A stretch of DNA of 33,166 bases from Labilibacter sediminis (GCF_005877885.1 NZ_VCHY01000034.1:1-33166), one strand, 5' to 3'; shown: positions 9,091-19,710, numbered from the stretch's first letter. Notes: generated by a model from the letters alone, not told the origin. A program made the numbers and translations.

Positions 9091-10722
9091 CTATTGCTGT
9101 TCTTCCATACCAATATCAACTTTACCATTGACAGGTACAGGACTACCAAAAATATCCTGAACAGGAATTATGCCTCCTTTTCCATCCTTAGCATCAGGCT
9201 GATAGCTACTTCCTGAATCGACTCCTGGAGAGCTGGCATCTAAACTAAAGTTATTTATACTCTCTCTTCCATCTGAAGCTACTGGTAATCCTGATGTTTT
9301 ATATACAGGAATCTGGTTCCATAAATTACTTTCAACATCTACTTTATCATGCTCTTTTACACCGGCAAATTGATTGTTGCGTATCGTATTACCAGAACTG
9401 TTGCCTAAATTAACAAGTCCTTCGGTATGGCTACAGTAGAACACATTGTTAAAATATTCTGCTCCTCTGGAATATCCATCCCAATTAGCATGTTGGATAA
9501 TATCTATCGACTCATCCAGGCCTGAATAAATATGGTTATTATGGACTTTTAATCCCATCACATTCCCAGAGGTTTTAATGGCATGGTCTCCGTTATCGGC
9601 AAAAAGGTTGTAACGTATGATGGTATTATAGTTAAACGCCGTATTCCATTTTGCCGGCCCTCCGGTAATTAGTACCCCACCTTCCCCATTATGATGACAG
9701 TAATTATACTGAAAAGTAGTCCAACGCGTTTTAAAGTCACTATCCAAACCACCTGAATCCACATCCCCTTCGTTGGTAACCGTGTTGCAGGCTTCATTAT
9801 ATTGAAACAGTGCGTAATCTGTATTAAAACAAAATGCCGCATTTCCTGAAGTCAGCTCTCCACAATAATTCAGCTTGTTATTTTCTATTACCGGAGCATA
9901 CGCTTCTCTTATAATAATCCCGTTACCCGCTATATGTTCCAGCGTATTATTTCTGTACACCACATTTTTACTGCCAACCCATGAAATATTCACGTAAGAA
10001 CCTCCGTTTCTGGGCCATTCCCTGGCGTCCCAGGATGATTTATTTGAAATTCCTGTTTGCGATACATGATGGATATGGCAATTCTCAATCAGGAAATCGT
10101 CAAAATAGGTTTCTATCTGATTACCTAATATTGTATAAATGATACCACCGCTCATTTTGTCTTCACTAAAATTACCGTTTGAAAGTCCTCCATGCCTTCC
10201 GTTAACATCAGTTATTTCCAGATTCTTAAGGTGTATATGATTGACGATTCCAAAATCTTCTACCTCAATATAAATTCCTTTTCTATCTTTTTCTGCAGTT
10301 GTTCCTTTATTGGTAATTTTCAACCCGTCTACTTCTATGTATTCCTGGTTTTTGATTAAAAAGGCATATTCTGTTCCCTGAGATGCAATAAGTGGTTTAT
10401 TTCCGTCACCATATGATTTTATGATAATCGGATTATCTTTTGCCCCACTGCCTTTAAATTTAAATACCTCATTCCATTCACAACCTTTCTTAAGGTTTAT
10501 TGTCGTTCCTGGCTCCAGTACCACTTTTTGTAAATTAGCAAAACTTTTCCAGGCCTCACCTTCCGAATTTCCTTCATTTGAATCATCCCCATTATCAGCA
10601 TCAATATAATATTGATTATACACAATACTATTTATATCATTGTCTTCACTGTCGTCACAACCTGTTGAGACAAGCATTGAAATAACGAGCATTATACTGA
10701 GTAAAATATTCACCTTATTCAT
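9091..10722 (-). CDS. Right-handed parallel beta-helix lipoprotein
   Basis: A 543-residue lipoprotein with its lipobox cysteine at C22 (MLVSTGC). After a short acidic linker the mature region begins YYIDADNGDDSNEG, a common start of DUF1565-like parallel beta-helix proteins. The rest is a run of beta-helix coils rich in asparagine ladders (IENCHIHHVSQTGI, VIENNKLNYCGE, VYRNNTLEHIAGNGII), ending in a short capping region that mentions a PVPVNGKVDIGMEE-type tail. Such folds occur in polysaccharide lyases and in some glycoside hydrolases, but I cannot assign a family or catalytic residues. It follows the GH3 gene by 74 bp and is probably co-transcribed, so it likely acts on or binds the same glycan at the cell surface. 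Confidence 0.8.
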   Translation of the reverse strand: MNKVNILLSIMLVISMLVSTGCDDSEDNDINSIVYNQYYIDADNGDDSNEGNSEGEAWKSFANLQKVVLEPGTTINLKKGCEWNEVFKFKGSGAKDNPIIIKSYGDGNKPLIASQGTEYAFLIKNQEYIEVDGLKITNKGTTAEKDRKGIYIEVEDFGIVNHIHLKNLEITDVNGRHGGLSNGNFSEDKMSGGIIYTILGNQIETYFDDFLIENCHIHHVSQTGISNKSSWDAREWPRNGGSYVNISWVGSKNVVYRNNTLEHIAGNGIIIREAYAPVIENNKLNYCGELTSGNAAFCFNTDYALFQYNEACNTVTNEGDVDSGGLDSDFKTRWTTFQYNYCHHNGEGGVLITGGPAKWNTAFNYNTIIRYNLFADNGDHAIKTSGNVMGLKVHNNHIYSGLDESIDIIQHANWDGYSRGAEYFNNVFYCSHTEGLVNLGNSSGNTIRNNQFAGVKEHDKVDVESNLWNQIPVYKTSGLPVASDGRESINNFSLDASSPGVDSGSSYQPDAKDGKGGIIPVQDIFGSPVPVNGKVDIGMEEQQ

Positions 10723-10796
10723 TATTTAATTTTTTAAACTTTAATGCTAAACACCTGTTTATAATAACATTACCACAAGATCCAATCAATTTAATT

Positions 10797-13076
10797 TCAG
10801 ATGTTGTAATGAATTGATATGGAACTACAATCCTGACTATTAGCCCCAATCATTACCACAAACTCTCCTTCTTCGGCATATATCCCTCCTTGTTTATGCC
10901 AAAAGCTTAACTCATCTTCCGTAATCGTAAACTCAACTTTTTTAGATTCACCTACTTTTAAATGGATTTGCTTAAATAGTTTAAGCTCTTTGATAGGTCG
11001 CGCTACCGATGCAACAGGATCATATACATACAATTGAACGGTTTCTGTGCCATCATATTTACCATCATTCGTAACCTTTATGGAAAGTTGAATCGATCCC
11101 CCTTTGCTAAAAGATTCTTTGTCAGCACTAATAGTTGAATATGAGAAGTTGCTATAACTCAATCCATAACCAAACGGGTATAACGGGCTGCTTTCATTAT
11201 CTTTATAATTGGCCTGATAAATGGATTTACTGCCTTTTTTTGCCGGTCTCCCTGTTATTTTTTTTGCATAATACAGAGGTTGTTGACCAACATTGCGCGG
11301 AAATGATACCGGTAACCTTCCACTCGGATTATAAGCACCTGTGAGGACATCTGCAATGGCATATCCACTTCTGGAACCTAAAAACCAGGTTTCAACAATT
11401 GCTTTTGCTTTATCGTTGATAGCCGTAATATCCAATGGCCTGCCGTTCATCAATACCACAGCAATGTTTTTATTTACTTTATAGATTTCTTCAAATAACT
11501 CAATTTGCAGACCTTTTAAAGTGATATCAGTTTGACTTCTGGCTTCTCCTGTTTGGTAACAATGTTCTCCAATGGCAAGAATAACAACATCTGCATTTTT
11601 AGCGATACGTACCGCTTCTGCAAACCCGCTTCTATCCTCTTCTTCAATATTCAGAATAGATTGATAATTGACCTCCTCATCAACTAAACTACAACCTTTG
11701 GCAAACTGCAGTTTTTTGGTATCTCCTATCCGCTTTTGCAATCCCTCCCACAAGGACACTGCAGAGTTATATTCTGCACGGGCTCTCCACGATCCGAGGG
11801 GTACATCTTTATCGTTGGCCAATGGCCCGATTACCGCAATCTTCTTATCTTCGGCTTTTAAGGGCAGTATACTTTCATCGTTTTTGAGTAAAACTATTGA
11901 TTCCCTAGCCATTTGTTCACTCACCTCAAGATTCTCCTCCTTATATATCTCGTCCTTTTCGCGCTGGATTGATGAGTATCGATAAGGATCCTCGAACAGG
12001 CCTAACCTGTATTTGATCTTTAAAATTCTTTCTACAGATTTATTTAAAGCTTCTTCGGAGATTACCCCTTCTGCTATTAAATCTTTAAGATGTTTTTTGT
12101 AACACCTGCCTTCCATATCCATGTCCACGCCAGCGTCCAATGCAGCTATTGTGGCTTCTCTGCGGTTGTTAACAACTCCATGTGTAATTAACTCTCCGAT
12201 TGAATTCCAGTCAGACACCACAAAACCATCAAACCCCCACTCATCTCTTAAAACACCTGTTAACAGCTCCTTGTTTTTGGAACAAGGAATACCGCCAATA
12301 TCGTTGAAAGCACTCATAAAAGTAGCTACACCTGCATCTACACATGCTTTAAAAGGTGGCAGCACCACATCTCTAAGTGTTTGCTCTGTTATTTCCGTAG
12401 TATTGTAATCAATGCCCGACTCGGCAAAGGCATATCCGGCAAAGTGTTTGGCACAAGCTGCTACGGTAAAAGTATCTGACAATGCAGTTCCTTGCAATCC
12501 TTCAACAGTGGCTTTTGCAATAACCGAAGTCAGGTATGGGTCTTCGCCGCAGCTTTCTACAATTCTTCCCCAGCGGGCATCCCTACTAACATCCAGCATT
12601 GGTGCAAATGTCCAATGTAATCCCGATGCAGCTGTTTCCCTTGCCGTAACCTTCGCACATTCTTTTATTAAATTCTCGTTCCAGCTACTCGCCGAAGCTA
12701 ACGCTACAGGCATAATCGTTTTGTATCCATGCAGTACATCATAGCCAAAAATCAAAGGAATTCCCAATCTGCTACTATCCACTGCTATTTTTTGCAAGTC
12801 ATAGGTCTTTTGGGCACCATCTACATTAATAAATGACCCTACTTTTCCTTGCTTAACTTCATTAACAATACTAACAGCTTTATTGGATACTTCGGGGCCA
12901 GTCAACGCTTCTTTACTTGAATATTGAACTAACTGCCCATTTTTTTCTTCAACTGTCATTTGGTCCATCAAATTCGTGATGAACGTGGCCTCCGTGTTAT
13001 TAGTTACATTGCTGGGACTACAGCTTAACAATAAGCCCAAATGCAACACAAATATTAATATTTGTGTATTTTTCAT
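10797..13076 (-). CDS. GH3 beta-glycosidase lipoprotein (BglX-like)
   Basis: A 759-residue family 3 glycoside hydrolase with a lipoprotein signal (lipobox cysteine C19, LGLLLSC). The N-terminal barrel is at about 30-355, the alpha/beta sandwich at 390-610 and a fibronectin III-like domain at 670-748. The nucleophile is D289 in GFVVSDW. The substrate-binding KHFAGY motif is at about 210-215, and the likely acid/base is E511 in TGEARSQ. The length matches BglX-type beta-glucosidases, although beta-xylosidases and other exo-acting members share the layout. As a lipoprotein it probably releases terminal sugars in the periplasm or at the outer membrane. It is separated from the sus lipoprotein gene by 203 bp containing a hairpin, which could reduce its expression relative to susCD. 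Confidence 0.93.
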   Translation of the reverse strand: MKNTQILIFVLHLGLLLSCSPSNVTNNTEATFITNLMDQMTVEEKNGQLVQYSSKEALTGPEVSNKAVSIVNEVKQGKVGSFINVDGAQKTYDLQKIAVDSSRLGIPLIFGYDVLHGYKTIMPVALASASSWNENLIKECAKVTARETAASGLHWTFAPMLDVSRDARWGRIVESCGEDPYLTSVIAKATVEGLQGTALSDTFTVAACAKHFAGYAFAESGIDYNTTEITEQTLRDVVLPPFKACVDAGVATFMSAFNDIGGIPCSKNKELLTGVLRDEWGFDGFVVSDWNSIGELITHGVVNNRREATIAALDAGVDMDMEGRCYKKHLKDLIAEGVISEEALNKSVERILKIKYRLGLFEDPYRYSSIQREKDEIYKEENLEVSEQMARESIVLLKNDESILPLKAEDKKIAVIGPLANDKDVPLGSWRARAEYNSAVSLWEGLQKRIGDTKKLQFAKGCSLVDEEVNYQSILNIEEEDRSGFAEAVRIAKNADVVILAIGEHCYQTGEARSQTDITLKGLQIELFEEIYKVNKNIAVVLMNGRPLDITAINDKAKAIVETWFLGSRSGYAIADVLTGAYNPSGRLPVSFPRNVGQQPLYYAKKITGRPAKKGSKSIYQANYKDNESSPLYPFGYGLSYSNFSYSTISADKESFSKGGSIQLSIKVTNDGKYDGTETVQLYVYDPVASVARPIKELKLFKQIHLKVGESKKVEFTITEDELSFWHKQGGIYAEEGEFVVMIGANSQDCSSISIHYNI

Positions 13077-13220
13077 CTATTTAAATTTATTTTTCCATGG
13101 TCAGATGAAACTCCCCATAAGTAATGTATCCTTCTACTTAAAAAAGATTTACCTATGGGTCATTTCGATAAACAACTATTTTCAAACATATTAGAAGTAA
13201 GGTATATGTTAGTAGCTTAC

Positions 13221-13256
13221 CCCTATTATTCTGCCATTTATTGGCAGAATATCGGG
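13221..13256. terminator. Hairpin between the surface lipoprotein and GH3 genes
   Basis: ATTCTGCC at 13228-13235 pairs perfectly with GGCAGAAT at 13243-13250 around a 7-base loop, and outer CCC pairs with GGG. The sequence resembles the hairpin at 7133-7170. It lies just past the stop of the surface lipoprotein gene in the direction of transcription and could act as a partial terminator or RNA-stability element. No strong T-run is present. Confidence 0.45.
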
Positions 13257-13279
13257 ATAAACAACGTTACCTTTTCATC

Positions 13280-14620
13280 TTACTCCGCCGGGCATACAAA
13301 ACCCAACGAGGAACCATCTATATCCAACAGTTCAAAATCATCGAAATAATAAATAGTGCTTTCTGAGGCATTTCCGTTAACGTGGGTTCTCAAGTATAAC
13401 CTATCCGGGTTCTGACCTTCCTGACCATCCGGAATATAGTACTTATAAGATCCATAGGCCGCGCTATGATAATTGTATTCGCTTTGATTTGTAAAATCAA
13501 ATTCAAGAGTCTCCCATTGATCATAAGCACTTATTTCCTTTTCAATCCAAACATTACGTTTATAGGAGTCTCCATAAGAAGAGCCATCTTCTTTATATCT
13601 ATCCTCAAGGTATAGTCTGATGATCTTTTTATCCGGATTGTCAGTATTGTCAATCACATTTCCATCAGGAGCCACAGCACTTGATGGAATATAAACATTG
13701 ACTCTAAACTTAGCCTGGAATGAAAAATCAAACTCAGTTCCATCGGCCAACTTGCTAAATTCAAGAACTCCCCATTGTGCACCATTAGCTTTATAATGAT
13801 ACCTTAAAGTGGCTGAACTATTATTTGCTTGTACTTCTGATGGCAATTCAGATATTGCAAGTAATCCTGTTTCATCAGAAACGGCATTCCAGTTGATTCC
13901 TCCACAAACATTACCATCCATATCATCAAAGAATCCCCATGTTGAAGGAGGTGCTACACCTGCTGCAATAGTTACACTAAAAGCTATTGTTTCTGTTATA
14001 ACACCTGCGTTATTTTTAGCTGTAATGGTAACTAGACAATCTTTTGTTACTTCCTCCAATTCTTCGTTTAAAAACAGATAACTATAGTTTGTTGCATCTG
14101 TAACATCAGAAAAAATTAAAATGGTTCCATCACTCTCAAAAATATCTATTTGGTAGCTGGTCGCATTTTGAGCTTCCATATTGAACTTTACCTTACCAGA
14201 CCCATCATTGCTAACCTCAACAGATGCTAATAGTTCAAACGGTATTTTTTCATCAACAACTACCTTAACAGTATCATTTGCGGTTCCTTTTAAACCTTGT
14301 GCAATCAATACAGCTTTATAAACCCCTGCATTGTCGTACTTTATTGAAAATATTCCATCGGTAGAAGTTTCAGGGTCTAATTCATTAACATCTTTTTTCA
14401 ATGCATAATAAATCTGTCCTTTACCTGTAGCGGTAAAATCAACTACATAGCCCGGGCTATCAGCATTTATATCGTATGTTAGCTTTACATCCGTAGGGAT
14501 ATCCTGATAACCTTTAAGTTTATCATCCATACCCTTATCGTAATCACTTTCGCAAGAAAACAAGCTAAGTATTATTATCGTGTAAATCAATTTCTTTAAA
14601 AAATCTATTCTTTTTATCAT
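13280..14620 (-). CDS. SusE/SGBP-like surface glycan-binding lipoprotein with PKD-like domain
   Basis: A 446-residue lipoprotein with lipobox cysteine C23 (IILSLFSCESDYD). Residues about 40-125 and 130-220 resemble PKD or Ig-like beta sandwiches (VDFTATGKGQIYYALK; DNAGVYKAVLIAQG). The C-terminal half (about 228-440) looks like a carbohydrate-binding beta sandwich. It starts GFFDDMDGNVCGGINWNA and ends YYFDDFELLDIDGSS, a pattern common in surface glycan-binding proteins encoded after SusD. The start is 21 bp past the susD stop, consistent with one operon. Its likely role is to hold the polysaccharide at the cell surface and feed it to SusD and SusC. Ligand specificity cannot be read from the sequence. 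Confidence 0.8.
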   Translation of the reverse strand: MIKRIDFLKKLIYTIIILSLFSCESDYDKGMDDKLKGYQDIPTDVKLTYDINADSPGYVVDFTATGKGQIYYALKKDVNELDPETSTDGIFSIKYDNAGVYKAVLIAQGLKGTANDTVKVVVDEKIPFELLASVEVSNDGSGKVKFNMEAQNATSYQIDIFESDGTILIFSDVTDATNYSYLFLNEELEEVTKDCLVTITAKNNAGVITETIAFSVTIAAGVAPPSTWGFFDDMDGNVCGGINWNAVSDETGLLAISELPSEVQANNSSATLRYHYKANGAQWGVLEFSKLADGTEFDFSFQAKFRVNVYIPSSAVAPDGNVIDNTDNPDKKIIRLYLEDRYKEDGSSYGDSYKRNVWIEKEISAYDQWETLEFDFTNQSEYNYHSAAYGSYKYYIPDGQEGQNPDRLYLRTHVNGNASESTIYYFDDFELLDIDGSSLGFVCPAE

Positions 14621-14641
14621 GATCTATCCTTCTTAACTTTA

Positions 14642-16297
14642 TTAATAACCTTCATTTTGGAACTCAGGAACCCCCATGATATCGATCTGATTTTGAGGAA
14701 TCGGAAAATTAACATTACGTAGTTGTATATTCTCCTGAGCATCAGTTTTTAAATTACCTCCTAACAGGTCTGTATACCCAGCCTCATGACCTGCATGATC
14801 TCTCATATATTCAATTAATTTACCTGTTCGTTTTAAGGTATACCATCGTTGTCCTTCCATAGCTAATTCTCGAGCTCTTTCATCTAAAATCAAATCAAGA
14901 GTTAAATCAGCAGATGAAAAATCAATTGACGACTTTTCTGCTATAGGCAAATCATATGCACGCCTTCTTATTTGGTTTAAATATTCCACCCCTTGCTCAT
15001 AATCCTCCAGTAATAAAGATGCTTCTGCAGCAATTAAATAAGTTTCTGCCAATCGGTAAACAATTATATCTGACCACGACCAGGTTGTGGTAGTGGTTTC
15101 AAAGTCAATATACTTGGCTAAACTTGGATGTAACCTACGGTAATAATCTTCGGAAGATAATTTTTGCTCAGCATTACTTACCACTTCACCTAACTGTGCT
15201 CCATCAGGCAAGTCCTCACTATCGTTATAGTAATAATTCTGCACATAATATGAGGTGAAACGCTTATCTTTTCTACGTTCTGAATCATTAAGGCCATAAA
15301 GGTTAAGCAAGTAGTTACTTGGCATCGCCCAACTTAATCCCTGACCTAAAAAGTCCTCTTCAACTACACCTTTTAGTTCCTGGTAGCGAGCAGTTGTCAT
15401 TGTACCTAAGCGATGATTACGACCTCCACCATTACTTCCCTCTAACTCTAAGTCAAAATTGATGACAAATAAATTTTCGCCAGAATACTTTGTTGGTTTT
15501 TTTTCTGATCCAAAAACATCTGAAACCTTGGCTAATTCATAAACACCATAACCAATAATATCTTCAGCTTGAGATAAAGCTTGCTGATGATAACTTGCAG
15601 CACTTGATTCACCTTGTGTTTCGGTATCATAAGATTGCCAAAGTGCAACTTTAGCCTTTAAATGTTTTGCTGTAGCCTTTGTCCATCTCCCCACATTATC
15701 CGTTGTCCATGGCAAATGAACAATAGCTGAATCCAAATCATCGTTTATCGCATTAAAAATATCGGCCGGACTAGCAACTGCATATTCAATATCAAAGGCA
15801 TTTTCAGGTGTAGTGGGTTCCAGATTTAAATGAAGATTATGAAATAATCTATACAACGTAAAATATGAATGTGCTCTAAACATTCTCGCTTCCGCCTCCT
15901 GAGGTTTAATATTTTCATCAAAATTACCAGAGGATGCAATAAGGGCATTACTTCTGTCGATTATTCGATAATGTTGTGTCCAAATATAGTTCCCGGGAAA
16001 AGAGGCAGAAGTTGGGGTTAACTGGTTGGGGTTATAATACACCCAACTCCCAAAGCCTGCCCTTACGCCTACCAAATCCGACATTATCGTAGGAATAGCT
16101 TGATGTTGTTGCCCTGTTCCTTCATAGTATGATCTATTAAGGTGATATAAAGCATTAACACCGGTTGCGTAACCTTCTGCATTCTCATATATCCATGATG
16201 AAGAAATGGATGTAATCGGCTCCTCTTCTAAGAAATCTTCACAAGATGTATAAAAAAGGAATACTGTTACTATTATTATATAATTTAAATATTTCAT
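14642..16297 (-). CDS. susD: SusD/RagB family starch-binding-type outer-membrane lipoprotein
   Basis: A 551-residue SusD homologue with lipobox cysteine C19 (FLFYTSCEDFLEEEP, a classical SusD opening). The N-terminal TPR-like helices follow (EAEARMFRAHSYFTLYRLF), and the C-terminal RagB region carries ELAMEGQRWYTLKRTGKL, the ERR.EL..EG.RW..L motif of the family. The chain ends with IPQNQIDIMGVPEFQNEGY, also typical. It should form a lid on the SusC barrel and bind oligosaccharide outside the cell. It starts 17 bp past the SusC stop, so the two are translated from one message. The name indicates the family only; the substrate is not implied to be starch. Confidence 0.96.
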   Translation of the reverse strand: MKYLNYIIIVTVFLFYTSCEDFLEEEPITSISSSWIYENAEGYATGVNALYHLNRSYYEGTGQQHQAIPTIMSDLVGVRAGFGSWVYYNPNQLTPTSASFPGNYIWTQHYRIIDRSNALIASSGNFDENIKPQEAEARMFRAHSYFTLYRLFHNLHLNLEPTTPENAFDIEYAVASPADIFNAINDDLDSAIVHLPWTTDNVGRWTKATAKHLKAKVALWQSYDTETQGESSAASYHQQALSQAEDIIGYGVYELAKVSDVFGSEKKPTKYSGENLFVINFDLELEGSNGGGRNHRLGTMTTARYQELKGVVEEDFLGQGLSWAMPSNYLLNLYGLNDSERRKDKRFTSYYVQNYYYNDSEDLPDGAQLGEVVSNAEQKLSSEDYYRRLHPSLAKYIDFETTTTTWSWSDIIVYRLAETYLIAAEASLLLEDYEQGVEYLNQIRRRAYDLPIAEKSSIDFSSADLTLDLILDERARELAMEGQRWYTLKRTGKLIEYMRDHAGHEAGYTDLLGGNLKTDAQENIQLRNVNFPIPQNQIDIMGVPEFQNEGY

Positions 16298-16314
16298 TTT
16301 TTATTCTTTAATGA

Positions 16315-19300
16315 TTAAAACTGAACTTGAATCCCGAACAGAAAATCTTTTGATTCAGGGTAGCCATCCGGATCTTTTTCCGGACTAAAAGATAAATAAT
16401 CAGTCCAGGTGCACAGATTATAAGCAGTAGCATAAAACCTCAGTTTATTAATACTCCACTTTTGAGTAAGCTTATCAGGTAAAGTATAACCAATAGTTAA
16501 ATTTCTGATACGCCAGTAACTGGCATCATCGTATGCGATTGTTTGCATAAAAGGGATACTTTGCATCGTTGGTCTTGGATACTTATTAGATGGATCTTCG
16601 GGAGTCCAGTAATCTACTTTAATCCCATTTACCTTACCATTTAAAGAACCTCCTTTATTATATTCGTATAAATAAGGATTCAATTTAGTAATGCCTTGAA
16701 CCGTATATAAATCAATAAATAAGTCTAGATTTTTAAACCTTGAATTAATAGAAAACGAACCTATCCAATCCGGTTGACGGTCATAAATCCTGCGATCTTC
16801 GGCATCAACTATACCGTTATTGTTTCGGTCTTTAACTTTTATTCCTCCAGGCGATGCATCTGGCATATGCGAGTTTATGATATTGTCTTCCTGTTGCCAG
16901 ATACCATCAAATTCATAGTCGTAATAAATATCTATCGGAGAATTGATGTAATATTGTCCTTCTACGTCATCCTCTTTACCGTCGCCATCTAAATCGCCGT
17001 AAAGAGCCTTAATTTTGTTTCTATTTCTTGAGAAGTTAGAGCCCAAGGTTACATTTAGATCCTTCGTATCTATCAAAACACCAGACAATGACAATTCAAC
17101 TCCTTGGTTTTGAACCTTTCCTAAATTATCCAACATTTGAGTATACCCAGTAATTCCTCCAACACTTCTTCTCATCAACAGATCCTCTGTGTTACTGTGA
17201 TAATATTCGGCTGTTCCGCTCAGTTTGCCACGCCATAAGCCAAAATCAAGTCCCACATTTACAGTTTTTGTGGTTTCCCATTTTAAATCAGGGTTAGCTA
17301 ACTGATAATCCGGAGAATATCCAGATGCACTTATATTGGTACCGTTATCGTAGAAAATGTAATTATAATCTTCAGCTATTCCTAAACTTTGATAAGCACT
17401 GATGGCCTGATTACCTACAGAACCGTAACTTGCTCTCAATTTCAATTGGGAAATCGCATTAATATCCTTAACAAATTTTTCATTGGCCAGATTCCAACTT
17501 AATGCTACCGAAGGAAAGTATCCCCATTTATTGTTTTCGCTAAAAACTGAAGAGGCATCTGCTCTCATTGTTAAATAAATGTAATACTTCTTTGCGAAAT
17601 CATATTGAACCCTACCCATAAACGAAACAAGTGTTTTTTCGTTGGCTGAATGTGATATAGATAAAGGGTCTCGGGCATTATGAATACCATTATAGCCCAG
17701 GTAATCGTTGGGAAAATTCTTCCCTTCCAAATTAGTCCTTTCCCATTTTGTTTTTTCAATACTATTAACAAATGTACCGTAAAGAGTATGATTGCCAAAC
17801 GACTTATTATAGTTAAGGATATTTTCCAATGTCATCCAGTCACTATATTCAGTATCTTTTTCTGCTATCCCATTTACACCCCTACCACTACTTTCTTTCG
17901 ATGTCCTGTAAGTCCCATATCTGCCATAAAAAGAAGTAGCACTTCCCTTTATGCGATAATTAAACCCTTTGAAAAGTTTTAAATCTGCATATAATGTTAA
18001 AATGTATTTATCGGTATTAGAAACATTATCTGTTTCATTCCTATTTATTAAGGGATTAAAAAAGGACACATCTCCTGTTGGATATGTCTTATAACTGCCA
18101 TCCTCATTGTATAGAACTCCAATAGGATCTGCATTTATTGTGTTCATTGATCCGGGGACACTTTTCTTTTTCCCCCTGTTATAAATAACATTTGTTCCTA
18201 TTGAAAGCCACTTAGTGGCATCATAGGTGATATTCGTTTGAAAGTCATATCTATTAAAGTCAGAATCGGCGATCAATCCATCCTGAGAAAAGTATCTTAA
18301 AGCAAGCGCATATGTAGTTTTTTCACCTCCTCCTGACAAATTAACACTATGGCTTTGTTTAATTGCCCCATCATCTATAATTTCATCCTCCCAGTCAATG
18401 AAATCACCACTTTGCAACGCTGTTTTTTGTTCTTCAAATGTAAATATCGACTCATCAATGATATAGTTCCCTCCATTATCTGTTCGATAAGCTTCTCTCT
18501 TTAGCTGAGCAAACTCATATCCATCAAAGGTTTCAAAGTTATTCCATAATTTTTGCGAGGATACATAAGCGTCATAAGAAATCCTTAACTTACCTTTCTC
18601 TCCTTTTTTACTTGTTATTAATATGACTCCGTTAGAAGCTCTGGCACCATAAATAGATTGTGAAGCGGCATCCTTTAGTATCTCAATGGATTCTATCGCA
18701 TTAGGATTAATATCATTCATGCTACTAACAGGTACACCATCCACAATGACCAAAGGATCATTGTTTCCTTCTATTGATCTTTTACCTCGAATTAAAATTG
18801 AAGAAGTACCTCCGGGTTCTGCATTGTCAAGCGTAACTTCCACCCCTGCGACTCTACCTTTTAACATATTCTGAACATCGGAAGTAGGCGTATTGGAAAA
18901 ATCATTTACATTTACAGATGCAACAGAACCTACAACATCACTTTTTTTCATAACACCATAACCAACTACTACCACTTGTTCCAATCCGATAGCATCAGCC
19001 ATCATTTGCACGTTAATTGTCATTTGGTTACCAACTACAACCTCCTGTATAGCCATACCAATAAATGAAAATTTCAAGATTCCATCAGCCGGTACATTTG
19101 AGATGTTATATTTACCATTTATATCAGTAATTGTTCCATTTGTTGTACCTTTTATTACCACACTAACCCCTGGCAGTGACTCTCCTGTTTCGTCGGTAAC
19201 GGATCCGGATATGGTCTTTTTTTGTTGCAGTGATTGATATTGCAGCCTTGTAGCTTCCTTAATAGCAATATACTTATCAAAAACTTCATAAGTCAGGTTA

Positions 19301-19608
19301 GCCTCAGGGAGAAGATCATCTAACACTTCGAGGACAAGTTTATCTTTGACATCAACATCAAAAGTTTCTGTTTTCAACAGATCTCCACTTTTATATATAA
19401 AATGAAGATCTGTTTCCTGTTCAATCTGCTTTAGAATTTCCACAACAGATGCCTGTTCCATTTCCATACTCACCCGGGCATCTTGCCCATATGAAAATGC
19501 TGCATAACATTGGAAAAAACCCAATGACCATAGGAAGATAGATATCCTCATAATTTTAAGATATTTGTACAATCGATAACGATTGTCATCATTTAGATAA
19601 TTTTTCAT
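16315..19608 (-). CDS. susC: SusC/RagA TonB-dependent transporter with STN signalling domain
   Basis: Outer-membrane glycan importer of 1097 residues from the ATG at 19608. I prefer this start because the longer open frame begins with GTG 13 codons earlier, and the MKNYLN...RLYKYLKIMRISIFLW N-terminus is typical of the family. After the signal peptide (ending FSYGQ) come an STN domain at about 45-117 (EQASVVEILKQIEQETDLHF), a CarboxypepD_reg-like domain at 132-202 (TISGSVTDETGESLPGVSV), the plug starting at VVVGYG near 212, and the barrel ending in aromatic F (LFGIQVQF). The STN domain is the part that contacts FecR-type anti-sigma factors, matching the fecR and sigma genes just upstream. It pairs with the SusD lipoprotein for energised uptake of oligosaccharides. 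Confidence 0.95.
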   Translation of the reverse strand: MKNYLNDDNRYRLYKYLKIMRISIFLWSLGFFQCYAAFSYGQDARVSMEMEQASVVEILKQIEQETDLHFIYKSGDLLKTETFDVDVKDKLVLEVLDDLLPEANLTYEVFDKYIAIKEATRLQYQSLQQKKTISGSVTDETGESLPGVSVVIKGTTNGTITDINGKYNISNVPADGILKFSFIGMAIQEVVVGNQMTINVQMMADAIGLEQVVVVGYGVMKKSDVVGSVASVNVNDFSNTPTSDVQNMLKGRVAGVEVTLDNAEPGGTSSILIRGKRSIEGNNDPLVIVDGVPVSSMNDINPNAIESIEILKDAASQSIYGARASNGVILITSKKGEKGKLRISYDAYVSSQKLWNNFETFDGYEFAQLKREAYRTDNGGNYIIDESIFTFEEQKTALQSGDFIDWEDEIIDDGAIKQSHSVNLSGGGEKTTYALALRYFSQDGLIADSDFNRYDFQTNITYDATKWLSIGTNVIYNRGKKKSVPGSMNTINADPIGVLYNEDGSYKTYPTGDVSFFNPLINRNETDNVSNTDKYILTLYADLKLFKGFNYRIKGSATSFYGRYGTYRTSKESSGRGVNGIAEKDTEYSDWMTLENILNYNKSFGNHTLYGTFVNSIEKTKWERTNLEGKNFPNDYLGYNGIHNARDPLSISHSANEKTLVSFMGRVQYDFAKKYYIYLTMRADASSVFSENNKWGYFPSVALSWNLANEKFVKDINAISQLKLRASYGSVGNQAISAYQSLGIAEDYNYIFYDNGTNISASGYSPDYQLANPDLKWETTKTVNVGLDFGLWRGKLSGTAEYYHSNTEDLLMRRSVGGITGYTQMLDNLGKVQNQGVELSLSGVLIDTKDLNVTLGSNFSRNRNKIKALYGDLDGDGKEDDVEGQYYINSPIDIYYDYEFDGIWQQEDNIINSHMPDASPGGIKVKDRNNNGIVDAEDRRIYDRQPDWIGSFSINSRFKNLDLFIDLYTVQGITKLNPYLYEYNKGGSLNGKVNGIKVDYWTPEDPSNKYPRPTMQSIPFMQTIAYDDASYWRIRNLTIGYTLPDKLTQKWSINKLRFYATAYNLCTWTDYLSFSPEKDPDGYPESKDFLFGIQVQF

Positions 19609-19710
19609 AAATTTGAAACATGAAGGATTAATAATACTCTTCTGCACGAAGAATTAATTCTACTTATAATCAGACTGGGGGATACGGCCAATATTTCCCG
19701 GTCTGTTTTT

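Noticed and set aside
19609-19647. GTG at 19647 as the susC start
   Set aside because: The ATG at 19608 gives a typical SusC N-terminus; the 13 extra residues are not family-like.
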